Shown here piece after piece: positions 54,892-64,000 of a DNA stretch of 64,000 nt. Source of the DNA: Cucurbitaria berberidis CBS 394.84 (lineage: Eukaryota > Ascomycota > Dothideomycetes > Pleosporales > Cucurbitariaceae). Under the pieces are notes generated by a model. That model ran no database searches, had not been told where the DNA came from, and was given only the letters and a program-made list of their open reading frames with translations. The translations under genes and the position numbers were made by a program. Location of the stretch: the NCBI RefSeq assembly GCF_010015615.1, contig NW_024468936.1, positions 1,922,001 through 1,986,000 of the forward strand. Direction: 5' to 3'. The first letter of the stretch is position 1. Each line of letters begins with the position of its first letter.

Positions 54892-56395
54892 CTAAAAGTC
54901 GGGAAACAGGTGTCCGTGACTGTTCGGACACGTCAGAATATGGTCTACTGTGTAAGGAGGACTCTTCACGCACGGGTCATCGCCTGCCTGACCGTATGCT
55001 TCCGTCTCCTCTGGATACTTATCGAACTGGCTGGCGTCGCCAACGCCAGCTCTGACAGGCGGCACGTAGGGCGCGTCAATGTCCTTCTTTTGCAGTCTGT
55101 CCCACGTCACTTCTGCGAACCACGGGTGGTTCATGACGTCTTTGCTGCCCCCGTGGAGGTTGCCGAGTCGCTTGGTGAGATCTGGGGTGATGAGCTTTTG
55201 CAGCAGATCATGTGCGTCGGGGTGGATGTAAGGCGGATATTTGACCCTGGACTTGAGGATATTCTCGTAAATCTTCATGGGTGAGCCACCATCCCAGAAG
55301 GGGGTAAAACCGCAGAGCATTTCAAATATGAGAATGCCAAGAGACCACCTGCAGTTGTGAGTAGAGCTCGTGTGACATTGGTGATTAGACTCACCAATCG
55401 ACCGACTTGTTGTAGCCCTTGGAAGCGACTACTTCGGGTGCTAGATAATCGGGTGTGCCACAGAGCGTCCATGTGATGTCGGGAACTTCTTTTGCAAAGC
55501 CAAAGTCTGTGATCTTCAAATGGCCGTGTCGGTCCAAGAGCAGATTCTCGGGCTTCAGATCGCGGTAGATGATGTTGTGCGAGTGTAGGTAGTCGAGCGC
55601 GAGCGTGACTTCGGCGGCGTAGAACTTGGCAACAGGATTGGGAAAGCGCTAGACATGTGAGTACAGCGTGTGACCAAGCTTGTTGAGGTGACGTACCTGG
55701 GACTTTCGCAACAGACTAAACAGCTCGCCCCCTTCTACAAAATCCATGACCATGTAGAGATTCTTGGAATCCTGAAAGGTGCCCCAGAGGGTAATGAGGA
55801 ACGGGTGCTTGACCTGCTGCAGCATGCGGCGCTCATCGTTGGTGTGCTCGACCTGCTTCATCTTGACGACCTGCGCCTTCTTCAGCACCTTGACGGCGTA
55901 GAAGCGCTGATTGTGCTTGGACTGGACTAAGTGGACTCGGCCGAAGCTACCCGTGCCCAGCGTGCGCTGGATGGTGAAGTCGGTCAGCGAGTATTTGCCC
56001 TTTGTGGTGCGGGTCTGGTTGAGGGGCTGCGTCTGGAAGTTGGCGCCGGCATTATTCTTCGCGGGCGCATTCGTGTTGTGGGGGTGGATCAGGTTCTGTA
56101 TGCTGGGGGTGTTGTGCGAGGGCTGCGCGGTCGACTGCGGGCTCGCATACTGCTGCTGCGCAAAGGCGGGGTTCATTGAGTCGGACGAGGGCTTCGAGGG
56201 CGCGGCCGCGGCCTGGGAGTTTTGGGACGAGTCGTTGGTCTTTGTCCGGTGCAGGTGGAAGGAGCCCGACTTGCGCGACGACGTGGGCGTAATGGGCGAC
56301 GCCGTGTCCTTGATGGGCGAAGTCGGCGAGTCGAGGTCTCGGGAGCCCGTCGAGTCTTTCGTCCGCTTCTTCTTGAGGAATCCGAGGCTAGGCAT
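54892..56395 (-). CDS. cAMP-dependent protein kinase catalytic subunit
   Basis: Three exons (56395-55697, 55648-55395, 55348-54892) give 469 residues. The first 150 are a Ser/Pro/Gln/Asn-rich extension, usual for fungal PKA. The kinase domain starts DFTIQRTLGTGSFGRVHLV and shows YAVKVLKK (Lys), EGGELFSLLRKSQRFPN, YRDLKPENLLLD, KITDFGFAKEV, TWTLCGTPDYLAPEV and WWSLGILIFEMLCGFTPFWD. The activation-loop Thr in TLCGTPDY is present. The AGC-type tail follows (PWFAEVTWDRLQKKDIDAPY and PPVRAGVGDASQFDKYPEE), and the protein runs on for some 35 residues past the usual FxxF region, ending HGHLFPDF. It acts in cAMP signalling, in growth and virulence of plant pathogens. All motifs are intact. Confidence 0.93.
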
Positions 56396-57277
56396 AGGAG
56401 CGGCGGTGGGAGGAATGCGGCCTGCCCTGGCTGTACCTGGATGCAGCCTGGGGCGACGGCGACACGGAATGCGCGGGGGTTCAATGGAGAGCTAGGCGGG
56501 GCGGGCAGCAGCAATTGAGGCGGAGGGGGTGGATGCGCAGGGCATAGGATAGAGATGAGGGAGTGTGTGCGGCGTGGGCGCGGCGGGCGACGACGACGGC
56601 GAGTGAGGGGGGAGGTTGGCGCTCAGTCGATGGGTGCAGGCGGGTGGTTGAGGCTCGCGGGGGAGCTGCGCCTGGGAGCTGCGAACTAGATAGAAGGGCG
56701 ACTCAACGGCCTGGGCTGCTCAAAGGAACCAGAAACCCTGTTTCGTGTTGGCCCGCTGCACCAGCAATTGCGGCAGCATGCTTCCTCTCTGTTTCTATTC
56801 CTATGTACAGCAACAGAGCACGTCTACTACTACTATACTAGCAGCGCGTCTTGTTCCTCCTCAGGCCATGCATCATCCATGGCCCCCCGCCGTGTACTGC
56901 AGCCGCCGTGGTTGCGTCATGGGCATGTGTGTCCAAGACCAACACCACCACCACCACTACTACAAGCTATCCCAGTCGCAGCATCACAAGAGACCTGGCC
57001 GCCTGGCCTGTCTGTCCCGAGTCCAAGGGCGCCCGGTGCTATTCCCAGCCTGCTGTGCGCCAAAATGAACCCTTCTCGCCCGCCTGCCTACCTACCCCGC
57101 AGTCTCTCTTCCGTGCTCCCACTCCCGTCTAGACACTATAATACAAAACGCTGCCCTATATCACAAAGACGCCAGAAAGAGGCTCATCATCTCTGCGTCC
57201 CAAGTCATAAACAAATAAACAGAAATCATAAACAGAAAGGTTATAAGACTCCAGAATAAACAACCTCTGGCCCCGTT
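56396..57277. other. PKA promoter and 5' UTR, GC-rich
   Basis: About 880 bases. The part next to the PKA start is GC-rich; further up is a CA/CT-rich patch (CACCACCACCACCACTACTAC near 56945-56965). No gene supported; plus-strand open frames here are overlapping composition artefacts. Confidence 0.5.
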
Positions 57278-58560
57278 TCACAGCTCCCCAGAAACCGCGC
57301 GCATTGCATCAGCGCCATCTGACAGCACTGGCGCCTCGTAGACCTCGAGGTCCAGCCCACACACTTCCATGCGCTGCTGGCGAAATCTCTCGTACAGCTT
57401 GCTCCATGCCTCTTCTGCCTGCAGGTTCTGTGGCCGCAGTCGTACTCGGTCTGGGAATGGCATGTCGTACTCTGGCCCTGGCATTGCAGGGTCGGATAAG
57501 CGAACAAATGTCGTGGCCTGCTCGAACGCGGTGGCGTTGAAGTCATCCACTGCAAGGCGGAGATCTTGCGCTTCGTACACGACGTTTCCCATGGAGAGCG
57601 ACCATTCTGACATGAGCGACTCCGGCGCAGAAAATGTGCTCCGCAGTAAATCTAGATCGCTTGTGGGCTTCGACGCTCGTAGCGCCTTCAGCTGCGAAAA
57701 GCTCTGTTGTGAGGGGTGAATCATGAGCAGTGATGTTGACAGGTCTCTCCGCTCTGGCGTTGCTGGATACGCCGCCATGGGCTCTGATTTGGAGAAAGCA
57801 AGGAGCGAGTCCAGCGCTGATGCATCGAGCAGCACGCCTGGTCCTTGCAGGTACATGATCCGCTCAAAGTCAACGAGAGAATACAGGCTGGCAAGTGAGT
57901 AGGATGACGGTAGTGTGTCTGATGCCATTAGCTGTGAACCATCTCTCTTGGCGGGGGGAGCCTCACCATCCGCGCCTTCCACTATGGGCTCCATGGGAAT
58001 CAACGTGACTCCATATCGCCTCGCTGCCGCCCTCAACAGTCGTCGCGTCGTCGCCATCTCTGGGCTATACTCGCCGTCCTCGGCAATGGCCAGCCACAAT
58101 TTTGGGAACATCAGAATCCTCTTTGCGGGGCTCTTCATCCTGGCCAGGTCGGACAGCAACATGACTGCGCTGCACAGCTCCACATGTTCCCTGACTACTT
58201 GCACGTAGCCCAAGCGACTCCAATCCATTGTCTGCCCTGCAATGTACTGAGAATACGTCTCATCCACTTCTGGCCGCCCGCCCATCGGTCGTGCCCATTT
58301 CATGTCTAGTTTTGGCGGTTCGATTGGTTTTTCCGGTTGTAATGGCTTTGGCAAACGCGGTTTTATGACGGCTTGTAGATTTTGTACGTATCGCTGTTGC
58401 AGGACATATCCGGAGAGGAAGAGCGCAAGAGTGAAAAGAAAGACTAGCGTCTTGTCAGTACCTGTAAACAAAAGAGTGTGGCACTGACAGACGTTTACCT
58501 ACCTATGACCGCAGAGAGAATAACAGAGACCTGGCCCGAGGAAAGCAATAGTCTGCCCAT
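57278..58560 (-). CDS. Type II membrane glycosyltransferase-like protein (Gnt1/GT8-like)
   Basis: Two exons (58560-58503, 58461-57278) give 413 residues. After GRLLLSSGQVSVILSAVIG comes one membrane anchor (LVFLFTLALFLSGYVLQQRY), then a Pro-rich stem and a lumenal domain: DWSRLGYVQVVREHVELCSA, a second block with RILMFPKLW, and FERIMYLQGPGVLLDASALD. This order matches fungal Gnt1-like (GlcNAc transferase) members of the GT8-related group acting in the Golgi. The segment that holds the metal-binding DxD in active enzymes (YLDSD) reads YLQGPG here, so catalysis is doubtful. The last 80 residues contain PEYDMPFPDRVRLRPQNLQ. It shares a 330-bp divergent promoter with PRP38. The membership call is moderate. 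Confidence 0.68.
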
Positions 58561-58890
58561 AGTGAAGAAGGTAAAGGGGTATCGATATAAAACGCTATAG
58601 ACGTGAAAGAGGGTTCATGAGGCAGGTAGACACGAGCTCGTGCAGGCAAGCGCATGTCGTGACATGGTTGACGTGCCATGTGGGCCTAGACGCTCATAGG
58701 GCTGCAGTGTTGATGCTGGTCGGACGAGCAACTATCGATAAGCCACCCCGGTCACAATTTGTCGCGAGTCTCGCCGCAAGCTTCATCGCGACCTCATCAC
58801 CAGCCCTTCCTATGCAGTCACCCTGAGGCCGAGATCTGCTACAAGAGGTCGATATATGCAAAAGTGCCAATACACAGACACCTACACGCC
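58561..58890. other. Bidirectional promoter
   Basis: About 330 bases separating the divergent glycosyltransferase-like and PRP38 genes. No further feature recognised. Confidence 0.5.
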
Positions 58891-59922
58891 ATGTCCAAGC
58901 CCCAGTTCGACCGCGCAGACGCAGGCGCCCTTCTCGATGACCGTGGCTACAGCGGCGCCCTCATCCGCGGCCAGAACCCCGCTCTGCTCTTCGAAAAGGG
59001 CGTGCGGGACCGAATCACTGAGTCGTACTACTGGAAAGAGCAGTGCTTCGGCCTGAACGCTGCGACACTATGCGATCGCGCAGCGGATCTGAAGTTTATT
59101 GGTGGCACCACGGGCATCATGGGCAAGCCGACACCGTTTCTTTGCCTGGCGTTCAAGCTATTGCAGCTCGTGCCGGATAAGAGCATCATCTTGGAGTATC
59201 TGAACTTCCGGGGGGATGAAGATGAAGAGGAGGAGGCGGGGCAGAATGGCGATGGCGAGGTCAAGAAGGAAGAGAATGGGCATGCGGGGAGCGAAGAGGG
59301 AGATGCCGGGAAGAAGGAGCAAGATCTCAATGCAGCAGGCAAGCTGGGCGACTTCAAGTACCTGCGCTGTCTGGCTGCGTTCTATATCCGGCTTGCTTGG
59401 GAGCCTGTCGAAATCTACAAGACCCTCGAGCCGCTCCTCACCGACTACCGCAAAATCAAACGCCGACTCAAGGACGCCTTTACCCTGACGCACGTGGATC
59501 AGTTCATCGATGACCTCCTTTCCAAAGACCGCATCTGCGCGACGAGTCTGTGGAAACTGCCTTCGAGAGCAAATCTTGAAGACCTGGACATGCTGGACCC
59601 GAGAGAAAGTCCGTTGGATGGCGAGGTGGATGCGCTGGATGAGGAAATGGACAAGCAAAGTGAGGGGAGCGTAAGGAGCTATAGAAGTAGGAGCTATGAT
59701 AGCAGAAGCAGAAGTAGGAGTAGGAGCAGAAGTTACGATAGCCGGAGTCGAAGCAGGAGTCGAAGCTACGACAGCAGAGACCGCCAAAGGAGCCGGAGTA
59801 ACGACAGCAGAGACAAACAAGGGAGCCGGAGTCATGGGCGACGCAGTCCGCAGAGTACAAGGAGCCGCAGTCGGAGTCGAAGTAGGAGTCGTCCGATAGA
59901 CTTTAGTGACCACGAGCGCTAA
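58891..59922 (+). CDS. prp38: Pre-mRNA-splicing factor 38 (PRP38), with RS tail
   Basis: Single exon of 343 residues from ATG 58891; the in-frame ATG at 58759 gives an N-terminus unlike the family, whereas MSKPQFDRADAGALLDDRGY is a usual fungal start. PRP38 is part of the tri-snRNP and is needed for spliceosome activation. Family blocks are LFEKGVRDRITESYYWKEQC, LNAATLCDRA, FIGGTTGIMGKPTPFLCLAF and KYLRCLAAFYIRL, with YKTLEPLLTDYRKIKRR, then DQFIDDLL. A Glu/Gly/Lys-rich insert of about 60 residues (near 110-165) sits between conserved blocks. The C-terminal 90 residues are an Arg-Ser repeat domain with several near-identical YDSRSRSRS units. No intron or disruption. Confidence 0.95.
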   Translation: MSKPQFDRADAGALLDDRGYSGALIRGQNPALLFEKGVRDRITESYYWKEQCFGLNAATLCDRAADLKFIGGTTGIMGKPTPFLCLAFKLLQLVPDKSIILEYLNFRGDEDEEEEAGQNGDGEVKKEENGHAGSEEGDAGKKEQDLNAAGKLGDFKYLRCLAAFYIRLAWEPVEIYKTLEPLLTDYRKIKRRLKDAFTLTHVDQFIDDLLSKDRICATSLWKLPSRANLEDLDMLDPRESPLDGEVDALDEEMDKQSEGSVRSYRSRSYDSRSRSRSRSRSYDSRSRSRSRSYDSRDRQRSRSNDSRDKQGSRSHGRRSPQSTRSRSRSRSRSRPIDFSDHER

Positions 59923-60565
59923 ATAGTCTTCATCCTCTCTGGCAGTCGGTCCCAGGGATAATTACGTGAAACATACCTATATCCCAGAGCTAGCTCCATG
60001 CGGTGGCAGAAGCCCTGCGCATCAGCCCTACGCTCCCGCTTATGTGCCCCGGGTTTTTTGAACTTCGCAAAGCGCAGCTGCCATTTGGACTCCCAGTAAC
60101 GTGTCTAGTGACTACTCAAGCTCCTGACATCAGTGCTTGGCCGACTTGATGTGTGTCAATAGCCAACCTCTACATCGGAACAAGGATGCTGATTGGTCAA
60201 CGACCTGAATTACACACTCACTCAACCTGCATTTCCTCGACTCTTAAATCACACACCTTGCCGCATATGGTTTTTTTTTCGATATCCTCCAAGCTATGGC
60301 GCTCAAGGCTACACGCTTGCTTACCGAAGGACATGCGTCAGCCGCCCATCTGTGACAAACGGCAACGCTTCGACTAAAACATCGGCTTCTTTGATGACCA
60401 AAGCCTCCAGTTGTGAAGGCTATGTGTCACTTAGATCGAGTGGACCGCTAGTATGCGCGCGGCGCATTCGAAGAACCCTACAATGTGACACTTTCGACCT
60501 TCATGCCACTTGACTCCGCTGAGTCACCGCTCAGTTATTATATTTAATATTCTTTATTCTTTATT
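59923..60565. other. Intergenic
   Basis: 3' region of PRP38 and promoter side of the next gene; AT-rich just before the microsatellite. No gene seen. Confidence 0.5.
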
Positions 60566-60632
60566 CAACTCCTCAACTCCTCAACTCCTCAACTCCTCAA
60601 CTCCTCAACTCCTCAACTCCTCAACTCCTCAA
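60566..60632 (+). repeat. 8-bp microsatellite (CAACTCCT), about 8.4 copies
   Basis: Perfect tandem copies ending four bases before the ATG of the next gene, so it forms the last part of that gene's 5' UTR. Confidence 0.95.
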
Positions 60633-60636
60633 CAAA

Positions 60637-61668
60637 ATGGCCGATAACGAAATTGCCGTCGACGAAATAGCTGGGAACGAGACCGCCGCCGTCAACGACC
60701 CTCATGCAACTTCGGTTGTCCCTCGGCTCTTGACTATTCCGCGCGAGCTTCGAGACAAAATCTACGCTTACCTTCATCAATCCTTCACTATTTCCTGGGG
60801 GTGGACTCACACCCATCCACCTGCACATTTTTCCGTAACCTTTAACCTCGAAATAGAGAATGCGCCTCAGCCAAGTGTCCTACTTACGCATACTCGCCTA
60901 CATGACGAATACCTAGAAGCCCTGTCCCACAGGAACTTGTCAGCTGCTGTATATGTTCAATCCCGCCCCGCCTACATAGAATCTCTATCCAGATTGGTTA
61001 AGCTAAATCCTGAATTAACTATGCACTCAAAGAAAGATGACGAAGCAATGGCTCACCTACGTTACGTTATTATTCTCTTCGATTGCAACAACGCCAACGT
61101 GGGAAACTTGGCGCCTGGGTCTACCTTCTGGGGCGAAGACGGGATGCAGGCGTTTGCCACTGCGCTACTTCTCAAAGCGCCTCATTTATCCGCTCTGCAC
61201 ATCGCCCTGCAGTACCAACCGGCTCGTGGCCTCGAAAAAGCCATTCATAGCGACACCACTTTTCGATCGGGATCCTTCTTGCATCCCCCACCGCCCTTCA
61301 TAGCTGGAATTCCTCTCGTCCAACGCGCCGAGGGCTATCGTCTGTACTACTGCAACAAGGCTTTGAATGGCGCACTCTGGAACTACCAAATTGTCCAAGT
61401 CGGCTGCTATACGTATCACCGCGATGTCCATAAAAAGCCAATGGGATGGGCTCCGCGTAATATTCTCGACGCATGGGAACTTACTTCTCATCATGAAGCT
61501 ATTAACGAGCCTACCATGAACACTTTTAACAACCTGCTGCCTACGATGATGAGAGAGTGGAGGACTAAGGTCGGGCACGAGGCAGCTAAGGCTTGGTTTC
61601 CAGCTGGGGCATGCAAATCTGGAATGGAGGATGGTTGGAAGTCATTCGACGGGGAATGGGTTATATAG
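60637..61668 (+). CDS. F-box-like domain protein, fungal-specific
   Basis: Single exon, 343 residues. After an acidic start (MADNEIAVDEIAGNETAAV) comes LLTIPRELRDKIYAYLHQSF, which matches the short F-box-like motif (LxxLPxELRxxIYxYL) found in many Dothideomycete proteins. The rest has no domain I recognise; it contains conserved-looking LRYVIILFDCN, a TFWGEDGMQAFATALLLKAP segment and a Trp-rich end (AWFPAGACK, GWKSFDGEWVI). Such proteins may link substrates to SCF ubiquitin ligases, but this is not shown for the motif. The start at 60637 directly follows a microsatellite, in a good context (AAAATGG). No disruption. Confidence 0.7.
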   Translation: MADNEIAVDEIAGNETAAVNDPHATSVVPRLLTIPRELRDKIYAYLHQSFTISWGWTHTHPPAHFSVTFNLEIENAPQPSVLLTHTRLHDEYLEALSHRNLSAAVYVQSRPAYIESLSRLVKLNPELTMHSKKDDEAMAHLRYVIILFDCNNANVGNLAPGSTFWGEDGMQAFATALLLKAPHLSALHIALQYQPARGLEKAIHSDTTFRSGSFLHPPPPFIAGIPLVQRAEGYRLYYCNKALNGALWNYQIVQVGCYTYHRDVHKKPMGWAPRNILDAWELTSHHEAINEPTMNTFNNLLPTMMREWRTKVGHEAAKAWFPAGACKSGMEDGWKSFDGEWVI

Positions 61669-62828
61669 CGTCTTTGTACACCTACTACAATGCAGGTACT
61701 GATACCGTCTCTCACGAGAATAAAACTAGATTCTTACTTATACTACTCGGTTCACCTTCATGAGTCCTCTTTCTATTACATATTTTGTAAATTTTTACCA
61801 TTAACTACGTGTGGGGTGGTCTACCCAATAGCATCATCCTACTCTTGATATTGTTTATCTCTATATTAGCTCTGTATAGCACTTTAAGCTTTTAGCTCAA
61901 CTTGGCTAATCCCCGTTAGTCTCTATAGTCCGTTGGTGCAACATTGCGACTACGATTCGCAGAGCTCGATCAGCTTTACAACCTTTCCTCTCTCCCATAG
62001 TGAAGACATCTTCAGATCTTTACGTCTTTAGATATTTCAGGGTGTTGATCATACTAAGAGACACATAGAATATGCAGTATAGCTCTACTTGCTCTCGTAT
62101 GCCAGTTTGAGCGGATAATGTTCCACAGCATCCTCTTTCTGTGTCGACATAATCATTAGGCCATTTTCGGGGTACTGATTGAATGCCGTGAACGCTATAA
62201 GAGCGCCTTTGGGCTGAGGACCGATTGAGCAGGATATCGTTGAGAGGTTATCCTTTTCATTTGGCCGGTATGGAGTTTGGATCAGCAATATGAGCATGTA
62301 TGTAATGAAATGATGGTCCACGTACGTGCTGCCTAGCAAATGTAATATAGAGCCAGGTGCTTGCTGCACCTCCAGCTAAGACCACAAGCTAGTTAGCCTA
62401 CTAGGCTAGTAGGCTAGGAACAAACTGATTGTGCATCAGGTGGAAATCAACCAATGACCTGGAGCGGTGATGTCAGGAAATGCACTCGTTCGAGTGTTGC
62501 ACTGCGCTAACCCTAAGATAGCTTAGTCCCAGATTTGCACTTTCGTAATATCGAGGCCCCTGTTCGATTTTGCACACCTCAGCCCCGGCCTTCCACACAA
62601 GACCACGATGAGCCCCACGCCCCTCCAGCTACTATAATTGTTACATAGAACTACTTTGATATCGCGAATCTTTCTGCACATACTAATAGGCATTATTGTC
62701 CTCCATATGCTAGTTTGAGCGTGGTAGGACAAAGCGGCCCTCCGCTTCCCGGTTCTGATCTACGCTAGATATTGAATGTGCAAATTCACGTTCACTGGGA
62801 ACTGGGTAATCGTCGATACAGTTCCATT
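61669..62828. other. 1.2 kb intergenic, AT-rich
   Basis: Minus-strand frames at 62085-62369 and 62523-62732 are short. The motif GTTTGAGCG occurs near 62105 and 62713 in similar context, which is too little to claim a duplication. No gene supported. Confidence 0.45.
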
Positions 62829-64000
62829 ATGACGAAAGACTGGAATGCAGTACAAGAGGAGATTAAGGAGCTGTCGTTCAACCAAAAGAAGTCGCTGGAG
62901 GAGGTGAAGGAGTTGATGGAACGCAAGTATAAGTTCAGGGCTTCGTAAGTACATGCAGTGCTGTAGGCATTGACCTTTAATTGGCTCACGATCAAATAGC
63001 ACAAGAGCTTATCGTATGAAGCTGAAAGAATGGGGCTTCATGAGACACAAGCCTCGGAAGATAACAAAGGACAGTAACGAAGTGAGGGAGAGGAGCCGGT
63101 CCAGTCATGGGGAAAGCGATGTGCCTAACCGGGAGTCGAGCGCGACAGTTGATCCGACATCGATTGACACCATCCCTTCCACGGTGTGTGAGAAGCCCCA
63201 GAGATGGCAAATCGTTGAAAACGCTGATACGGACGCTGAGCCGACATTCATGAGCTTGCTCGGCCGAGCTAGAGAGTACGCTATCACCCCTTACCATAAC
63301 AACTTATGATCTGCGAGCTAACTAAGCAATAGTCTCCAGCCATCGTTTGACCCTTGGTCTGAAGCTCGAACAAGGGCATCAGGAATCGTTCTAGACATGC
63401 TCAGTGCCATCTTAGATAAGGATTCCGAAAAACTAGAGAAGCTGATCGTCGAGAATGTGAACCATGTAAACGACCCCATCGGCCTGCCGTTCGACTCGCC
63501 AAATAGTCGCTTTTTTGGGCATCCAGCACTCAGTCAGATGGTTATCCTCCAGCATTCTGATCAGAAATTGCTAGACATCGCGTGTGGAATGCCTTGTGGA
63601 CCGATCATTTGGGTGCTGCTATCGCACGGGGCGACCGGCTCTAAACATCCTCTTGGTACGGACCTTGCCCTCCATAATGCGATCAAGAACGGAAGACCGT
63701 ATACAGTACAGGCGCTGCTTGTCCCAGGTCGGTCAAATGTGAATGGGGTACCCGGAACGTCTTGGAAACCTCTTCTACAAGCAGTATTCTGGAACGTGCC
63801 GGAAGTTGTTCGTATACTTCTTACTCGGGGTGCCGACATTGAAGATGCAGGGCCATCGCCTATGAGCACGGGATCCCATACTGCGCTACAACTGTGCTTG
63901 GAATATCGTGCGACCAACTACCTCAATCAGACAGCCAAGGAAAGATGCCATCAAATTCTGAAAATGCTCTTAGATGCCGGTGCAAACACTCATGTAGCTC
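62829..64000 (+). CDS. Clr5-domain protein with ankyrin-type repeats, cut by the right edge
   Basis: Exons 62829-62944, 63000-63275 and 63333 to beyond 64000, all in frame. The N-terminus is a Clr5 domain: DWNAVQEEIKELSFNQKKSL, EEVKELMERKYKFRAS and TRAYRMKLKEWGFMRH. This helix-turn-helix-like module is named after fission-yeast Clr5 and is frequent in Pezizomycotina. A polar linker follows, then repeats of ankyrin type: PIIWVLLSHGATGSKH, TDLALHNAIKNGRPYTVQAL, PEVVRILLTRGADIEDAG, and a last one at the edge (LKMLLDAGANTHVA). Clr5-ankyrin proteins are a large variable family of unknown role, probably nuclear. The open frame is undisturbed up to the edge, so the gene is incomplete only because of the window. 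Confidence 0.85.

Noticed and set aside
56500..57240. Overlapping plus-strand frames upstream of PKA
   Set aside because: They lie in a GC-rich leader with CAC/CT repeats, open in all three frames; a composition effect.
62097..62732. Shared GTTTGAGCG motif at 62105 and 62713 as a duplication
   Set aside because: Similarity does not extend beyond about 15 bases.
1..64000. tRNA, rRNA and CRISPR features
   Set aside because: No tRNA T-loop/B-box with matching arms, no rRNA-like block and no regularly spaced direct repeats were seen; a dedicated tRNA scan would settle the first.

Overview
The window is nuclear DNA of a filamentous ascomycete, most likely a Dothideomycete of the Pleosporales type. 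The inference rests on dense genes with many 45-60 nt introns (GT..YAG with CTAAC-like branch sites), on fungal-only families (HET, Clr5-ankyrin, RTA1, SAT4/PTH11-like rhodopsin-domain proteins, DUF1996, Zn2Cys6 regulators), and on several gene sequences that look Pleosporalean. Species is not determined. Exon boundaries were built by hand from splice signals and reading frame; some positions may be off by a base or two.

Layout. 1-9.4 kb: a Nudix ADP-sugar pyrophosphatase, a rhodopsin-domain membrane protein, a 2.4 kb gene-poor stretch and a six-exon protein-kinase-like protein with a proline-rich tail. 9.4-12.4 kb: two decayed genes, an SDR oxidoreductase and a Zn2Cys6 regulator. 13-22.3 kb: an RTA1-like transporter, a Ppn2-like polyphosphatase, a Ras-like GTPase, a seven-exon multi-zinc-finger protein and a lineage-specific protein. 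22.5-31.1 kb: secreted and metabolic genes (GH11 xylanase, a small secreted Cys-rich protein, a DUF1996 protein, an amidase) and a PEX11-like peroxin. 32-38.3 kb: a hypothetical protein, coronin and a HET-domain protein.

40-49.2 kb is the most accessory part. It holds a 39-residue metallothionein-like peptide, a carboxylesterase, imperfect tandem repeats interrupted by a 68-bp dispersed element (second copy at 24 kb), several broken genes, a secreted Cys-rich EF-hand protein and a 5'-truncated rhodopsin-family pseudogene. 49.7-51.4 kb is a CrnA/NrtA-type nitrate transporter of exactly 507 residues, followed by about 3.4 kb with no recognisable gene. 54.9-59.9 kb returns to core genes: PKA catalytic subunit, a Gnt1-like glycosyltransferase and, divergently, PRP38. 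60.6-64 kb has an F-box-like protein preceded by an 8-bp microsatellite, and a Clr5-ankyrin gene that runs off the right edge.

No biosynthetic cluster or operon-like system was seen; most genes are independent. The most interesting items are three small Cys-rich genes (one secreted effector-like, one secreted EF-hand, one metallothionein-like), the dispersed repeat, and an unusually large number of single-base frame problems, which reflect either local gene decay or indel errors in the assembly.
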